Part shown: piece by piece, positions 1 through 11,540 of the stretch
Numbering within the stretch: position 1 is the stretch's first letter
Layout: each line of letters begins with the position of its first letter
From: Xiphophorus maculatus
Lineage: Eukaryota > Chordata > Actinopteri > Cyprinodontiformes > Poeciliidae
DNA length: 64,000 nt
Direction of reading: 5' to 3'
NCBI RefSeq assembly: GCF_002775205.1
Contig: NC_036459.1
Span: forward strand, 19,576,312 to 19,640,311
Made by a program: the position numbers and the translations under genes
The notes under the pieces: model-generated
The model's input: only the letters and a program-made list of their open reading frames with translations
The model's database searches: none
What the model was told of the DNA's origin: nothing

Positions 1-1580
1 TTTTAACATGTCCAGACACTACACCATTTCTGCTCAAGCAAACCAAAAGGTTTTAAACAGAACAACCATGTCAAATGATGAGACCGTGAATCTTTAATCT
101 ATGTAGAAAATATATTGCTGCTGCTGCTGTAAGCAGAAAATAAAAGAAGTTTTACGGAGAATAATATTCTGGATGAGTTTAAGAATATTGTTTGCCAAAA
201 TCACACGGTGTAGCTACACTTTCTTTTATATGTACCAGTAATTGAATCTTTTTCAGGCAATTGGTTGCATAAATTAAAGTAAATACGGTCTATTTTCCTG
301 CTCCACATACTTAGTTAGCAATTTGCCAGTTAGCTTCCCAGTCTGAACTTCTGGGCAATGTCTTGATTCAGTCAAATTGTCTATCCTGTATCTCCTGAAC
401 TCTGATATTTTGCTCGCTGGTCTTCAGCGTGCTTTGAATGCAGTATCGGGTTTCTCTTACTTTAACCCGCCCAACTTGCACCTGATTGGCATGTTAGCCT
501 TTTGATTCCCTCCCAGCGAGGCGGTGCTTCACAAAGCAAACTGTTTGTCAAACTGTTGATCTGCCTCATGGCTGTTTTAGAAGATATGGTGACTGAGTTT
601 TAGAGAGTACTAGCCGGCTCATGCAGCTTGTTTTTACTAGATGGCTGTCCTAAAAGTACATATCTTTAAAATATGAATAAATACGTACAATTCCATAATT
701 ATTCGATCCAACGGTTATAGAAGTTTTGTAATAATGCAATTCAGGTATTTTATATTTTCTGGACTAAAGGAGGATTTCAGTTCAACACCTGTGGTTTCTT
801 AATGTAAGTGTTTCTGCTACTGGACAAGAAACAGGGTTAAAAGAGGATTTAGAAAGCAAAATACAAAGATGATAGTTGTTTTTACCGAGAGCAAGGCTGT
901 GACTAGTTATCAGGATGGAATGAGACCTGTAATGAGACCTGTAAAATATTTTTGGACACAGCCATCCGCAGGAGCAAGATGAAGCAAGAACATCGCAACA
1001 CCAGATGTATTTTTTCATCCTTATATCCGTGATTTAAAACTATTTTTAATTTTGTGTCATCTTAAAGATGGAAAGAGTCAATTATTTTTTCACCCATGGA
1101 AAAGTGTAAAGTGTTTATTATGAGTAGGATTAACCAAGCTGAAGGAAAACGAAGAAAAAGGATAAATAAATATTCATCGATACAGAACCGAATCAGCAAA
1201 TATGAACTTATGAAACTATTGAAACCTTGAAGAATTTTACATTGTGTAAGATATTTAAGAAAATAATATTGAATCTGCGTTCATGAATTTCTTTATTTGG
1301 TAAAATACGTTTACCTTTTGTTTTGTTGAACACCAGACATCTCATCTCTTTTCCACAGTTTTTTTCCCACTTAGTTCCACTACTGCTGTGGATTTTATAG
1401 TCAATGTTTAAAGCCAGCACAGAGTCTAAAGCGATGGAGGAAATTTACGTCAATATGGAACCTGTTGGAAAAACCGCATCTAATCACACAGGTAAGAACA
1501 AAGTTACAGAGAAATCTAGCATGTATTGAATTCAATTTTGCTAAGGTTGAGGTTTTTGTTAAGGTTGGAGCAGCTCCAAA
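1..1580. repeat. Outer inverted repeat, left arm
   Basis: Read as reverse complement, bases 1-625 and 1338-1580 match 9575-10417 with scattered substitutions and small indels. The shared part includes a GCT/CAG triplet run (about 118-130 here, near 10295 in the partner), a conserved non-coding block and the first coding exon at 1404-1491. About 710 bases (625-1338) are present only in this arm, so one arm gained or lost DNA after the duplication. The window starts inside the arm, so its true left end is not visible. Confidence 0.9.
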
Positions 1581-2960
1581 GAGAGGCTCTGCCTCCGTGC
1601 GGCTGTCTGTTTGGGAATCCTGAATGTTTTACTTTTGGCTGAACTCATCACCCTCAGCGTTCACAGTGAGTCTTGTTTTAGTCATCTTAAAGATGTAAAA
1701 AGACTAGATTTTGTGTTTCTGTTATATAAAAAAAAAAAAGTCATTGTTCCCCTTCTAAAATCAAACTGATCAAATAGCAAAGGTTTAAAAAGAATAAAGC
1801 TTAGTGACTCAAAGTGCTGCAGAGAGGTGAAACATTACACATGAGTTTGATTCATTTCCAGCAATGGTTGCATTTGCAGCCATTTAGGTTAGCGTGTCTT
1901 TAATATCTTCTCTTTTTTCAAACTATTTACCCAACGATTCATTGTTCAGTGTTACCTCAGTTTAAATTCTACAGGCATAACCAAAATCATGAAACTATTT
2001 TATAAGTCTTAAGTGAAAACACGGTCTTGCCACTTCTTTTTGCAAACATGTTTGTTAATTTTTTTCTGCAGCTCATCACATGACAGCAGATTTTTCTGAC
2101 ATCAGCAACATTCTGACCGAGCAGAACAGCAGCAGCAAGTTTCCCTCCATGATCGCTAACGTCACTGAAACGGCTCCACGAGCTGAAGACACTTTAAGGT
2201 TGGTCAAAACTTTAAAAAATTTGGATCTCGTTAAAAATTGAATTCTACTCTGAATTCTAGAGTATAACTAATAACTTTCCTTTTTGGTCTAAATGAATAT
2301 AATGTAAATGAACAACTTTTATTTTAATTTATTAAGCGCTCTATCATTTGCGTGTGCTGAAAAACAACGATGTAAAACAAACTAAACTTTGATTTTTTTC
2401 TCCTTAAAGGGAAATTGTGTCCTACAGAACGAACAAACATCAGTTGTTCCTGTTCATCCAGGGGCTGCGGAAGAAGAGAAGAGCAGATCCACTAGTGATG
2501 GATGATTAGGATCTGTGTTCACTGTGATATTATTCACCAACAATAATGTAGCTTACGTTGTTACATAAAATCCTAAAGATAAAATGTTCACTTCCAACTG
2601 TTGTGACCTGCATCTAATAACACAACAATTTTATCGCTTGTACTCTGTGTTTTTCTTTCTTGTTAAAATTCTGACGTGATAAACAAACGTTTTTTTTTTT
2701 GTTTGTTTGTTTTTTTTTTTTTTGTATTTTTGCAGAGGATCGGTTGATGTGTTCTGATTGTGTATTAATGTGACTTTTACTACGAAACTTTATGGAGTTC
2801 CAGTTGTGTCCGGTAATAGAGGATTAAGTTCTATCTTGGTAAAATTATATTTCCAATTATTTACTATCATTTGTAATAAAGTGATGCCAACACCACGGAT
2901 TCAACAGTGAGGAGTTTGTTCTAGTCATCTTAAAGATGGAAAGAGTCAATGTTGTGCTGA
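1045..2960 (+). repeat. Short dispersed repeat, three copies around AGTCATCTTAAAGATG
   Basis: A block centred on GTCATCTTAAAGATG recurs at about 1056, 1679 and 2923. It is followed by a purine-rich AAAGAGTCAAT-like tail in two copies and a diverged tail in the third. The copies flank and interrupt the plus-strand small gene. The core is nearly self-complementary. No family was recognised. Confidence 0.6.
1404..2509 (+). CDS. Small three-exon protein with YVNM motif, function unknown
   Basis: Exons 1404-1491, 2072-2198 and 2410-2509 join in phase to 104 codons plus a TAG stop, with GT-AG boundaries throughout. Exon 1 is nearly identical to exon 1 of the OB-fold gene on the opposite strand (9654-9741). 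It encodes an acidic stretch with Y-V-N-M at residues 15-18, which fits the YxxM (PI3K p85 SH2) and YxN (GRB2 SH2) consensus. The first ATG (1404) has a weak context; the in-frame ATG at 1434 (M11) has G at +4 and a purine at -3 and may be the real start. Exons 2-3 encode a polar, asparagine- and serine-rich segment and a basic patch near the C-terminus (two lysines and two arginines in a row). I see no signal peptide or membrane segment. An AATAAA lies at 2875. I do not recognise the family. It may be a truncated or recombined relative of the minus-strand gene. Confidence 0.5.
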
Positions 2961-3002
2961 TTCTGAGTAGCTGAATGAGTAACTGAATGACTTTTTATTC
3001 AT

Positions 3003-3476
3003 TTCAGAGCTCAATCAGCGAGGTTATTCATTTTGTGGTGATCCTAGTCTATGAAAGAAAGAAACAAAGAAAGAAAGCAGCAAATGTACATGTTGGTTCC
3101 CCTGAAAATATGGATAAATTCAGTCACTGTAGGGTTAAAGTAATTTGAAGAGGGAGAAGCGTATAAACAAGTCAATGACGAGTCAATGACATGATGCATT
3201 CTGCATTTTTTAACTCGGTTAACTTAACGTTTTGTTTTTTTACTGACTTTAATACATTTAAATCGCTACGTTGTTTGATAAGTAGAATGGAAATGACTTT
3301 TTTTGTAAACGGTCTTGTAAATTAGCGTTTTATAAATCAACTGAATTGAATTAAGAAATTTGACCATCGGATTGGACTGAAGAGAAATGATGAGCAATGT
3401 TTTATGGGTTTGGGTTTTACAAAGCAAAGATTGGTATTTTTGTAACATCAAAAGTTCATTTTTCAGGCAAACAGAA
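3003..3476. repeat. Inner inverted repeat, left arm
   Basis: The reverse complement of this stretch matches 5202-5665 with only a few differences, including a shared (GAAA)n-like purine tract and a T-rich block. The two arms enclose 3477-5201, which is almost exactly the OARD1 gene. Neither arm contains a plausible gene; the short open frame across each is a shadow of the shared DNA. Confidence 0.9.
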
Positions 3477-3684
3477 AATCCAGCTTTTTGTAGTTTACTG
3501 GGACTAACAACCCCCGGACAAATTTGGAAAAAAATTCAGCTAAAGTGGGTGGTGCTTTAAGGCATAAACAGACACAGCCTAGTGTGGGGCCATATGTAGA
3601 GGGGATAAGCAGGGCTGTAGTAAGCGCCGTTACCGATTTGGTACTTTGTGGTTATAGTTTTCTCCAAGTTGCGCTTAAGAAAGT

Positions 3685-4515
3685 ATGAACATGGGCAAAA
3701 CTGAGAAACTCTATCAATCAACCAACTGGATATTAAAGTATGTCACCGGAGATTTGTTCTCCTGTCCACGCGATGAATCCTTGGCCCACTGCATCAGTGA
3801 AGACTGTCGCATGGGAGCAGGCATAGCGGTGATGTTCAAGAAGAAGTTTGGTCGAGTCTCAGAGTTAAAGAAGCAGAGTGAGTCAGACTAGTTACTAAAA
3901 TCTTTGTTTTGGAAAAAATGTTTTATGTTTTTGCAGTTCATTCAAATGTCTGATTTCAACAGCAAGTGCTAAATCATATCCTGTTTTGTATTTTTTTTAT
4001 GTCCTAATAGAGAAGCTGCCGGGGCAGTGTGCTGTCCTGACACATGATCAACGTTTCATCTACTATCTGGTAAACATACCACAATTATACTGCATAGGAC
4101 CAAAACCTGTTTCATTATTTAATCTGGTAACTGTATCTTTCCTATTATGTGTCTCAGATCACAAAGACAAAAGCCAGCCAGAAACCCACGTATGTCAACC
4201 TAAGACAGAGTCTGGAAGACATGAAATCTCACTGCTTAGAAAATGGTGTCAATAGGATATCAATACCCCGGTTTGTAGGAACTACTGTGAATAAATGACT
4301 ATAATAAATACCCTTAAATCTTCTTCTTTATTGGGAATAATTAATCAATTTGCTTGTCTCGTATCTCCTCCCTCAGAATTGGCTGTGGCCTGGACCAGCT
4401 GCAGTGGTCAAAGGTGTCAAAGATCCTGGAACAGATCTTTAAAGAGACAAATATCTCCATCGCAGTATACAGCCTGCCCTGTGTTGGGTCAAAGCTTCAA
4501 ATGCATGCCGTGTAG
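3685..4515 (+). CDS. oard1: ADP-ribose glycohydrolase OARD1 (TARG1, macro domain)
   Basis: Four exons (3685-3877, 4011-4069, 4158-4270, 4377-4515) join in phase to a 167-residue protein; human OARD1 is about 152. It is a single macro-domain hydrolase that removes ADP-ribose from acidic residues of modified proteins and deacylates O-acetyl-ADP-ribose, in nucleus and cytosol. Family hallmarks seen: VTGDLF, then [17 protein letters not shown] (ADP-ribose loop), YYLITK with the lysine matching the catalytic lysine of the human enzyme, [12 protein letters not shown], and [10 protein letters not shown] with the catalytic aspartate. All boundaries are GT-AG. The extra length is mainly a short N-terminal extension and a C-terminal tail of about 12 residues. 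Poly(A) signals lie at 4610, 4625 and 5101. The gene sits between the inner inverted repeats, so its orientation could flip by recombination. No disabling change was found. Confidence 0.96.
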
Positions 4516-5201
4516 CACATTTTCATTGTGGGTTTTTTAGCTTTAAATCCTTTATAATCTCTTAAAATTTTGGATGAAATCAACACTCCTTAAACAGTTT
4601 TAAGGAAACAATAAATAAGGAAACAATAAAAACCAACCCATAAGATGTTTAGATACAAGACTTTTAACATCCCACTGATGTAAAAAATGATGTTTCCTGC
4701 CATTAAAGATACGAAACTTATTCCAAACACTGATGTTGCACTCTGTGAATATCATATTACATGATGCTACTACTAAATCATGCTACATAAAGTGATCCAA
4801 CAAAGCCCCTGAGGCAGGTAAAATACAATAGTTATGCCTAAAATTTGTTTTTTTGTTTTTCTAAATCTATATAGTTGTTGAAAACGTAGCTTTTCCTGTG
4901 AATCTGTAAATCTAAATTGTGAAAGAGTTTGCTTCTCTAGCTTTATTTTTCTGACCCAAATTCAGGAGCAAGATTGTTGTCACAAGTTTTTTTTGTCATG
5001 AGTTTTTAGTGATTCTGATGCTTGACTTTTTTAGTATTTGTAACCTGTGAATGATGTTGTACAGAATATTAAGACTTATATCTTTGAAAATTGCTTTGTA
5101 AATAAAATTTAAGATCATAGTTTTTGACAACCTTTACCTGTTAAATCACCAGGCAACGGTATGTAGGAAAATGCCATTTGAAATTTTTATAAATTTCTTA
5201 G

Positions 5202-5665
5202 TTTTGCCTCAAAATGAACTTTTGATGTTACAAAAATACCAATCTTTGCTTTATAAAACCCATAAAACATTGCTCATCATTTCTCTTCAGTCCAATCCGA
5301 TGGTCAAATTTCTTAATTCAATTCAGTTGATTTATAAAACGCTAATTTACAAGACCGTTTACAAAAAAAGTCATTTCCATTCTACTTATCAAACAACGTA
5401 GCGATTTAAATGTATTAAAGTCAGTAAAAAAAACAAAACGTTAAGTTAACCGAGTTAAAAAATGCAGAATGCATCATGTCATTGACTCGTCATTGACTTG
5501 TTTATACGCTTCTCCCTCTTCAAATTACTTTAACCCTACAATGACTGAATTTATCCGTATTTTCAGGGGAACCAACATGTACATTTGCTGCTTTCTTTCT
5601 TTGTTTCTTTCTTTCTTAGACTAGGATCACCACAAAATGAATAATCTCGCTGATTGAACTCTGGA
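5202..5665. repeat. Inner inverted repeat, right arm
   Basis: Reverse-complement partner of 3003-3476. It begins about 690 bases past the OARD1 stop codon and contains the mirrored CTTT-rich tract at about 5593-5618. Confidence 0.9.
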
Positions 5666-5684
5666 ATGAATGAAATCTGCTTAA

Positions 5685-6240
5685 AGCTGCGGCACGTAAC
5701 TTAAAAAAAAAAAAGAAAATATTTTAGATATGTATTAAAACTTTCACTGTCCTAACAAAAGACAGATAATCTCTGAAAAAAATAATAAATCTCCTCCTGT
5801 GTTCTGCAGAACAAATAACCAATCAGAGCCAGCATTAATCAGCACTCACGAAAGATTGTTTATTTTGATGCAGCCTGCGTTTGACTTTGAATGAATGCAT
5901 CCTTTATTACTTGTCATTATTTGATATAGGCAGATTTATTTGACTAATAATTTATGGAACTGAGAGCCTTACTGTTAAATATTATTTTACTGACTGGAGG
6001 TTTTTTCAGTTGCCCTTTTGATTGAATAGCTGCTGTATTGTGCCTGCATGAATTTAGCATTTTTTTTTATGCCTAAGTTAGGTAAATTTATTGCCAGATA
6101 ATTTCTTAATTTTGTCAGATGGTAGCATTTACATCTAAAACAAAAAATTAACAGTCAATCCAGGTGATCGGTAAAGATTGGTCTCATTGGTGATCGGTAT
6201 CGGAATCGGCAGCAGAAAACTTGATCGGAGCATCCCTAAC
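5685..6240. mobile_element. Decayed MITE fragments, including a 'GGAGCATCCCTAA' terminus
   Basis: Two fish-type non-autonomous elements are recognisable. 5740-5860 carries the AGACAGATAATCT and AACCAATCAGAGCCAG blocks also seen at 16330-16360 and 48237-48335. 6150-6240 has repeated GATCGGTATCGG-type motifs and ends in GGAGCATCCCTAA, which resembles the terminus of hAT-like MITEs; no matching left end is present. The rest of 5860-6150 shows no structure. Confidence 0.5.
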
Positions 6241-6436
6241 GGTAAGTTGTTTCTCCACCAATAGCTCATTTAGGATTTTAACTTAAAAGACTCATTCTGT
6301 CGCGGCCTTCTTTGTTCCAAAAACCAAAATTTCCAGGTTGTGGGTGGTAACAGGTGGTTTATTTGCTTGCACTTCTGACTCAATTGTTTTATCATAAATG
6401 GCCACAGCACGTTCAGCTTTAAAAGCTCTGGTTCTG

Positions 6437-9400
6437 TTAAGTTTTGGTGGCTCTTGCAGCTTTAAGAGTCTGGATTTTGTTTTGTTTTATTTCTCCTTTG
6501 GCTGAAAACGGGATTTTCTTCACAAGTCTGTCCTTGAAGTCGTCATCCAGACTGACACCAAAAACCTTAGCCAGGAGAGAAGAATGGATGAGGAAGGATC
6601 TGGACTTGTCATTGATCAGCACGTCCAGCTCAGACTGCTCCTTTCCCGCTTCTATGATCCCTACAATCTGCATGGTGACACTCTGGACAGCAGCAACTTT
6701 CATCTGGACACAAACAGGGAAACAGGATCATAATGAATTAATACACATGTAACCAAACACTTGAATTATCTGAATAAAATTAGTTGACATGTTTAGATTC
6801 CCGAATGATCTTTATAATATTCTGTAACATGCAAAGCATCGTTTTTATTCAGTTCCAATGAATCCGTGTGAGATTTTCCCCCCTCATAATGTTGTTATTC
6901 TCATGTAACAAAAGGGTAGTCGCTTCAGGCACCCATCTACCCAGGTCTTATGTTGTTTAAAGTATATTCATTCATTCATTAGTCGTTCATCTTGAATGTG
7001 GAAAAAGTAAATAAAGATGCATAATTTTAATTCCGCTTCACATTTATACGTTCTCTGTCACACAGAGACGCAACGTTCTGCACTCTGGATTTCCTGCAGT
7101 CTGAATAATAACCGGTACCTTATGAATTCTGGTGAAGTCGGTGGAGCTCAGAGACACCGTTTTATTGTAAAGGTTTGTCCGCAGGTTGGTCACTCTGACC
7201 ACATCTCCCACTGACATTCCTCTCAGCTGTTCTTTGCACCACAGCTTGATCCATATGGAACCGGTTTCATCTTCAAGTTGGAACTCGTGTGCATTTGCTT
7301 TGGTACCAAGTTTCTGGCATTTAATCTGAGGACCAAAAAAAAGTGATTATAAACCAATCCTTGAAACGATCGAATGTTTTCAGTGCGGCATAATAAAACA
7401 CAGAGAGCCACAAATCTCTTGCTGTGAATCTGCTATCAGCAGTAATCACTTACCTCAATCACAGTTCCTTTAACACTCGCTGCTGTTTTCTCCTTAAAGG
7501 ATTGGATCTTCTCGATGGGAAACAATGGACTCTGCAGCTCCAGAGTCTTGGGAACTTTAATGCCGTTGGTCTTTGAGATTCTGCTCTGGTTGGTCACCTT
7601 CATCACCATCTCACCATACACTACATCCACTTCCACATTAATGAAAAGGTAAAGTCGTCCCTTTTCAACTTCATTAAATAGTTCTTCTCCATATACCATG
7701 ACTTTAATGCAGTCGGTCTCGTCAGCGACTGCCAGATGGAAGAACTTCTTCTCCTGCTTCTTTTTGGTTTCATACGTACACAGAGCACATTTCTGCATAA
7801 CCTTTCCAGCTACAGGTTTTCCATTGGTGTCTCCACTTTCCTTCAGCAGCTTGATGCTCTGTCTCTGGAAACAGGTTCAGAGAAATGATAGAAAGTCACA
7901 AAGCAAATTCCAACACGGGAACAAAATGGAATATTTCTAATAAAACCTAAGTGTCCAACTCACCCAATCAGGAACCTTCTGAAAAAAGAACAGACAATTA
8001 TTGGTTAGACATATTTTCTACTTGGCTTTCATTTTCTGCAGTAAATTTATATCTAAAATATAGATGCAATGTCACTTTACAAAGTCATACAGTGCTCTGG
8101 AACACAGTACATCAAATGCCCTCCGTAGCTCAAAAAAAACATACATTTTCGCCAGGTGATGGAGAACAGAGCTGCATGGATGCTTTTTATTTTTGCTTTG
8201 GCAATGTCCCTGCGACGTTGCCTAAGAAAATTGCAGTTTGCATAGGTCAGTTTAGGAAGGATTCCTCTGAAACCTACCAGCAGAACATGTCAGGATTTAT
8301 GTAAAGACTGGGACTAAAAGGAGGTTCTGCTCCCACTGTTCATCTCTAATCCGCAGATGATGGCCATGTAAGAACATAATGATGTCGAGTGTTTTGTTTA
8401 GGTGTTTGGCACGAACATGATTTGTCAATTAGCAAAAGCTAACGCTGAATGCTAGCCTATGGTAGTCCTGTAACTCAGGTTACGTTACAATATCTACACG
8501 TTTACTGTCAGAGCTGGAAGTGACAGTCTGCATTGAGAAGTCTACAAGTTGTGAAAACATGTCTGACACTCGGATATTGTCTGAATTTTTTTATTTTATT
8601 TTTTACATGCCATGCAAACCTCCTATTACAGAACCCCTTTGGTAAATTATATACATTTTTATACAATTCAAGCTGACAAACTCACCAAGTTCATCTTACA
8701 TTTTCTTGGGAAAATCAGTTTAGTCATATGATTGTAACTAGTCAACAAGCTCTATAAAAAGTCATTGCAGAGCAAAGACTAGTTGGCGCAACCTCTACTG
8801 TTGGTTACTGTGATAGTTACCTTCTCAGACTGAGAACTTCCTGGATCGTCTGTAGAAGAAGAAGAAGAGTCAGGGAGTTTCTGAATAATCAGACTTTGAC
8901 TTGATTCTGTCTGTGAAGTTGATTCATTAAACTCACCAGCTCGAGTTTCATCACCTGAAGAATCTGAATCAGATTCAAACCCTGTTAAACATGAAGAGCA
9001 GCGGATCATCAACAGGTCAGATTAATGATATCAGGAGAGACCTCATAAAACAATACAACCGTGTTGAGTGATTCTGATAGTGTGTAGAAGTTATTTACTC
9101 ATTATCACAAGTCTATTTACATAACATGTCAGAAAAACCCAGTTTGAAGACACGGGAGTAAAAACTCACCAGTTTTAACATCATCATCATCATCATCACT
9201 CTCAGTCTTCTTCTTTAACTCTGTTAAACACAGAGAGGCGGATCAACATGAGTTAATCCGGTTCTGATCCGTAAGCCGACCCAGAACTGAGATGAATCTA
9301 GCTGCAGGTTTTTCACCAGCAGCAAAGCACATTTTGAGAAATGAATCACAGTGATTAAACTTCACTTTCTACCCAGCAGCGGGGGGTCTAAGATCAACAG

Positions 9401-9741
9401 GAAATGTTCATTGTTCTTAAAGGAGCAATTTTAAACCCATTTAAAGGGACAGTTCAGGTTTTTCACCAACCGGATGGAGACTCCTGCTGCTCCTCTGACT
9501 CAGGTCCAGGTTTCCTCCTCTTTCCTGTAAAACAGTTTAGACAGTCAAAGTTCTGCAGGAAAAAAAAGAAGCTGCTCAAACCTTAACAAAAACCTCAACC
9601 TTAGCAAAATTGAATTCATTACATGCTAGATTTCTCTGTAACTTTGTTCTTACCTGTGTGATTAGATGCGGTTTGTCCATCAGGTTCCATATTGACGTAA
9701 ATTTCCTCCATCGCTTCAGACTCTGTGCTGGCTTTAAACAT
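6437..9741 (-). CDS. Tandem OB-fold protein, HIN-200/RPA70-like, with acidic Ser-rich N-terminus
   Basis: Nine minus-strand exons join in phase: 9654-9741, 9471-9524, 9170-9220, 8937-8981, 8821-8849, 7964-7978, 7454-7864, 7119-7325, 6437-6703 (388 residues). Exon 1 carries the same YVNM module as the gene at 1404. Residues 30-89 are disordered: KRRK, a run of six Asp from a GAT repeat, then Ser/Asp-rich. Exon 6 is a 15-base micro-exon. From about 115 a first OB fold is visible (FFHLAVADET, then IKVMVYGEELF and a KG-Y-F-N-V strand). A linker PLFPIEKI leads to a second OB fold in exons 7-8 (HEFQLEDETGSIWIKLW, then GDVVRVTNLRT). Exon 9 adds a third beta-rich module. The order of motifs resembles the two OB folds of mammalian HIN-200 DNA sensors and of RPA70, so nucleic-acid binding is likely but inferred. 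Exons 4 and 5 may also be read as one exon, since the frame is open between them. It starts 676 bases inside the outer repeat arm. Confidence 0.72.
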
Positions 9742-10417
9742 TGACTATAAAATCCACAGCAGTAGTGGAACTAAGTGGGAAAAAAACTGTGGAAAAGAGA
9801 TGAGCCGGGTAGTACTGTCTAAACTCAGTCACCATATCTTCTAAAACAGCCATGAGGCAGATCAACAGTTTGACAAACAGTTTGCTTTGTGAAGCACCGC
9901 CTCGCTGGGAGGGAATCAGAAGGCTAACATGCCAATCAGGTGCAAGTTGGGCGGGTTAAAGTAAGAGAAACCCGATACTGCATTCAGAGCACGATGAAGA
10001 CCGGCAAGCAAAATATCAGAGTTCAGGAGATACAAGATAGACAATTTGACTGAATCAAGACATTGCCCAGAGGTTCAGACTGGGAAGCTAACTGGCACAT
10101 TGTTAGCTAAGTATGTGGAGCAGGAAAATAGGTCATATTTACTTTAATTTATACAAACCAATTGCCTGAAAAAGATTCAATTACTGCTACATATAAAAGA
10201 CAAGTGTAGTTACACCGTGTGATTTTGGCAAACAATATTCTTAAACTCATCCAAAATATTATTCTCCGTAAAACTTCTTTTATTTTATGCTTACAGCAGC
10301 AGCAGCAATATATTTGGTACATAGATTAAAGATTCACGGTCTCATTATTTGACAGGGTTGTTCTGTTCAAAACCTTTTGGTTTGCTTGAGCAGAAATGGT
10401 GTCTGGACATGTTAAAA
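9575..10417. repeat. Outer inverted repeat, right arm
   Basis: Reverse-complement partner of 1-1580, without the 710-base segment found in the left arm. It carries exon 1 and the upstream region of the OB-fold gene. Because both arms include the same 5' flank, both genes probably share promoter sequence. Match to the left arm continues to 10417, where it pairs with base 1. Confidence 0.9.
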
Positions 10418-11540
10418 TGTTCAACTTTTACCACCCAAAATCCTCATTACTTTCAAATAATTCACTTTTTATTTTATTTTACTTGTTGCATGGACTCAAC
10501 TTAAATAGATTAACTTATAAAGCTTTTTTTCTTATATCCAAATGTTCCTGCCACTTGTTTAAGATGAGTACATACAACAAGTCGATGATAATTAAGTGAT
10601 GTTCGCTTGAACTTTTTGTTTAAGTCTAATGTTTTATTTTACAGTGAGGAAGGCCGGAGTCTAGCTTTAGCAAATGGCTGAAGGCGTCTGATCCGCTTCA
10701 AACTCAGTACCTGTTTGCTCCAAGGCAAAACTTTGGTAAGGTTAAATTTAGTGGCTAAAGAAAGTCAGACGGTTTATTCTCCAATGTGAGAATCCCTTGA
10801 GGTTGTCAAGTTTGTTGTTTGTTCAGATCTTGTTAGTCAGTATGATTACTAATTAACGGTTGATTCTTTTGTATCTAGATGCAATGTAATCATTCAATTC
10901 ACAATTGAAGTTTTATTATCGGGATGCAGCAGATAAAATATTTCATAGTATATTTCACTGATTCCTTTCATACACTCTAAACTCCCCGAAAAAAAGACCT
11001 TTCAGAGAAATATAATTTTGAGTATAATGATATTTTACTTAATCTGACTGATATGATCTTCTTTAGCGCATACTGATGCTTCGCATTGATCATTTATAAG
11101 CTTATCAATTACAAGAGGTGTTGAACTGTCTGTTAGTGAACAGACAGCATCAAGGAACAAAAGCTGCAGATCATTTTTAAGGTAACAAAACAATTCACCA
11201 TGTTATGAGCAACTCTTGGAGCGTGGTTGTGTAGTGAGTATGTTTAAGTTTTAATTTTAGGTAAAGTGTACCAATAGCAAACTTAGTCAATGTTATTATA
11301 AGTGGGGCTAGTTGTCAGAAGATGTAAGTAAGTCTCGGTGAGACGGAGTATTTAAGAAAAAAACACAAATTCACTGATTGAATTGTTGGTTGATAGCCGG
11401 CATATATTTAAATTTGTGCAACAAACACCAAAAGAATAAATACTATATAAAAAAAAACGGAATGGCTATTCAGTTTGATAAATAAATCAATATATTATAT
11501 TGAATAAATCAATAGAAATCCAAGGGAACCTCACCGTGGC

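Noticed and set aside
10640-10740. Possible lone coding exon (T-rich tract and ACAG before, TTGGTAAGG after; open frame with SFSKWLKASDPLQ)
   Set aside because: The open frame needs an offset acceptor to avoid an in-frame TGA, and no partner exons were found. Left unannotated.
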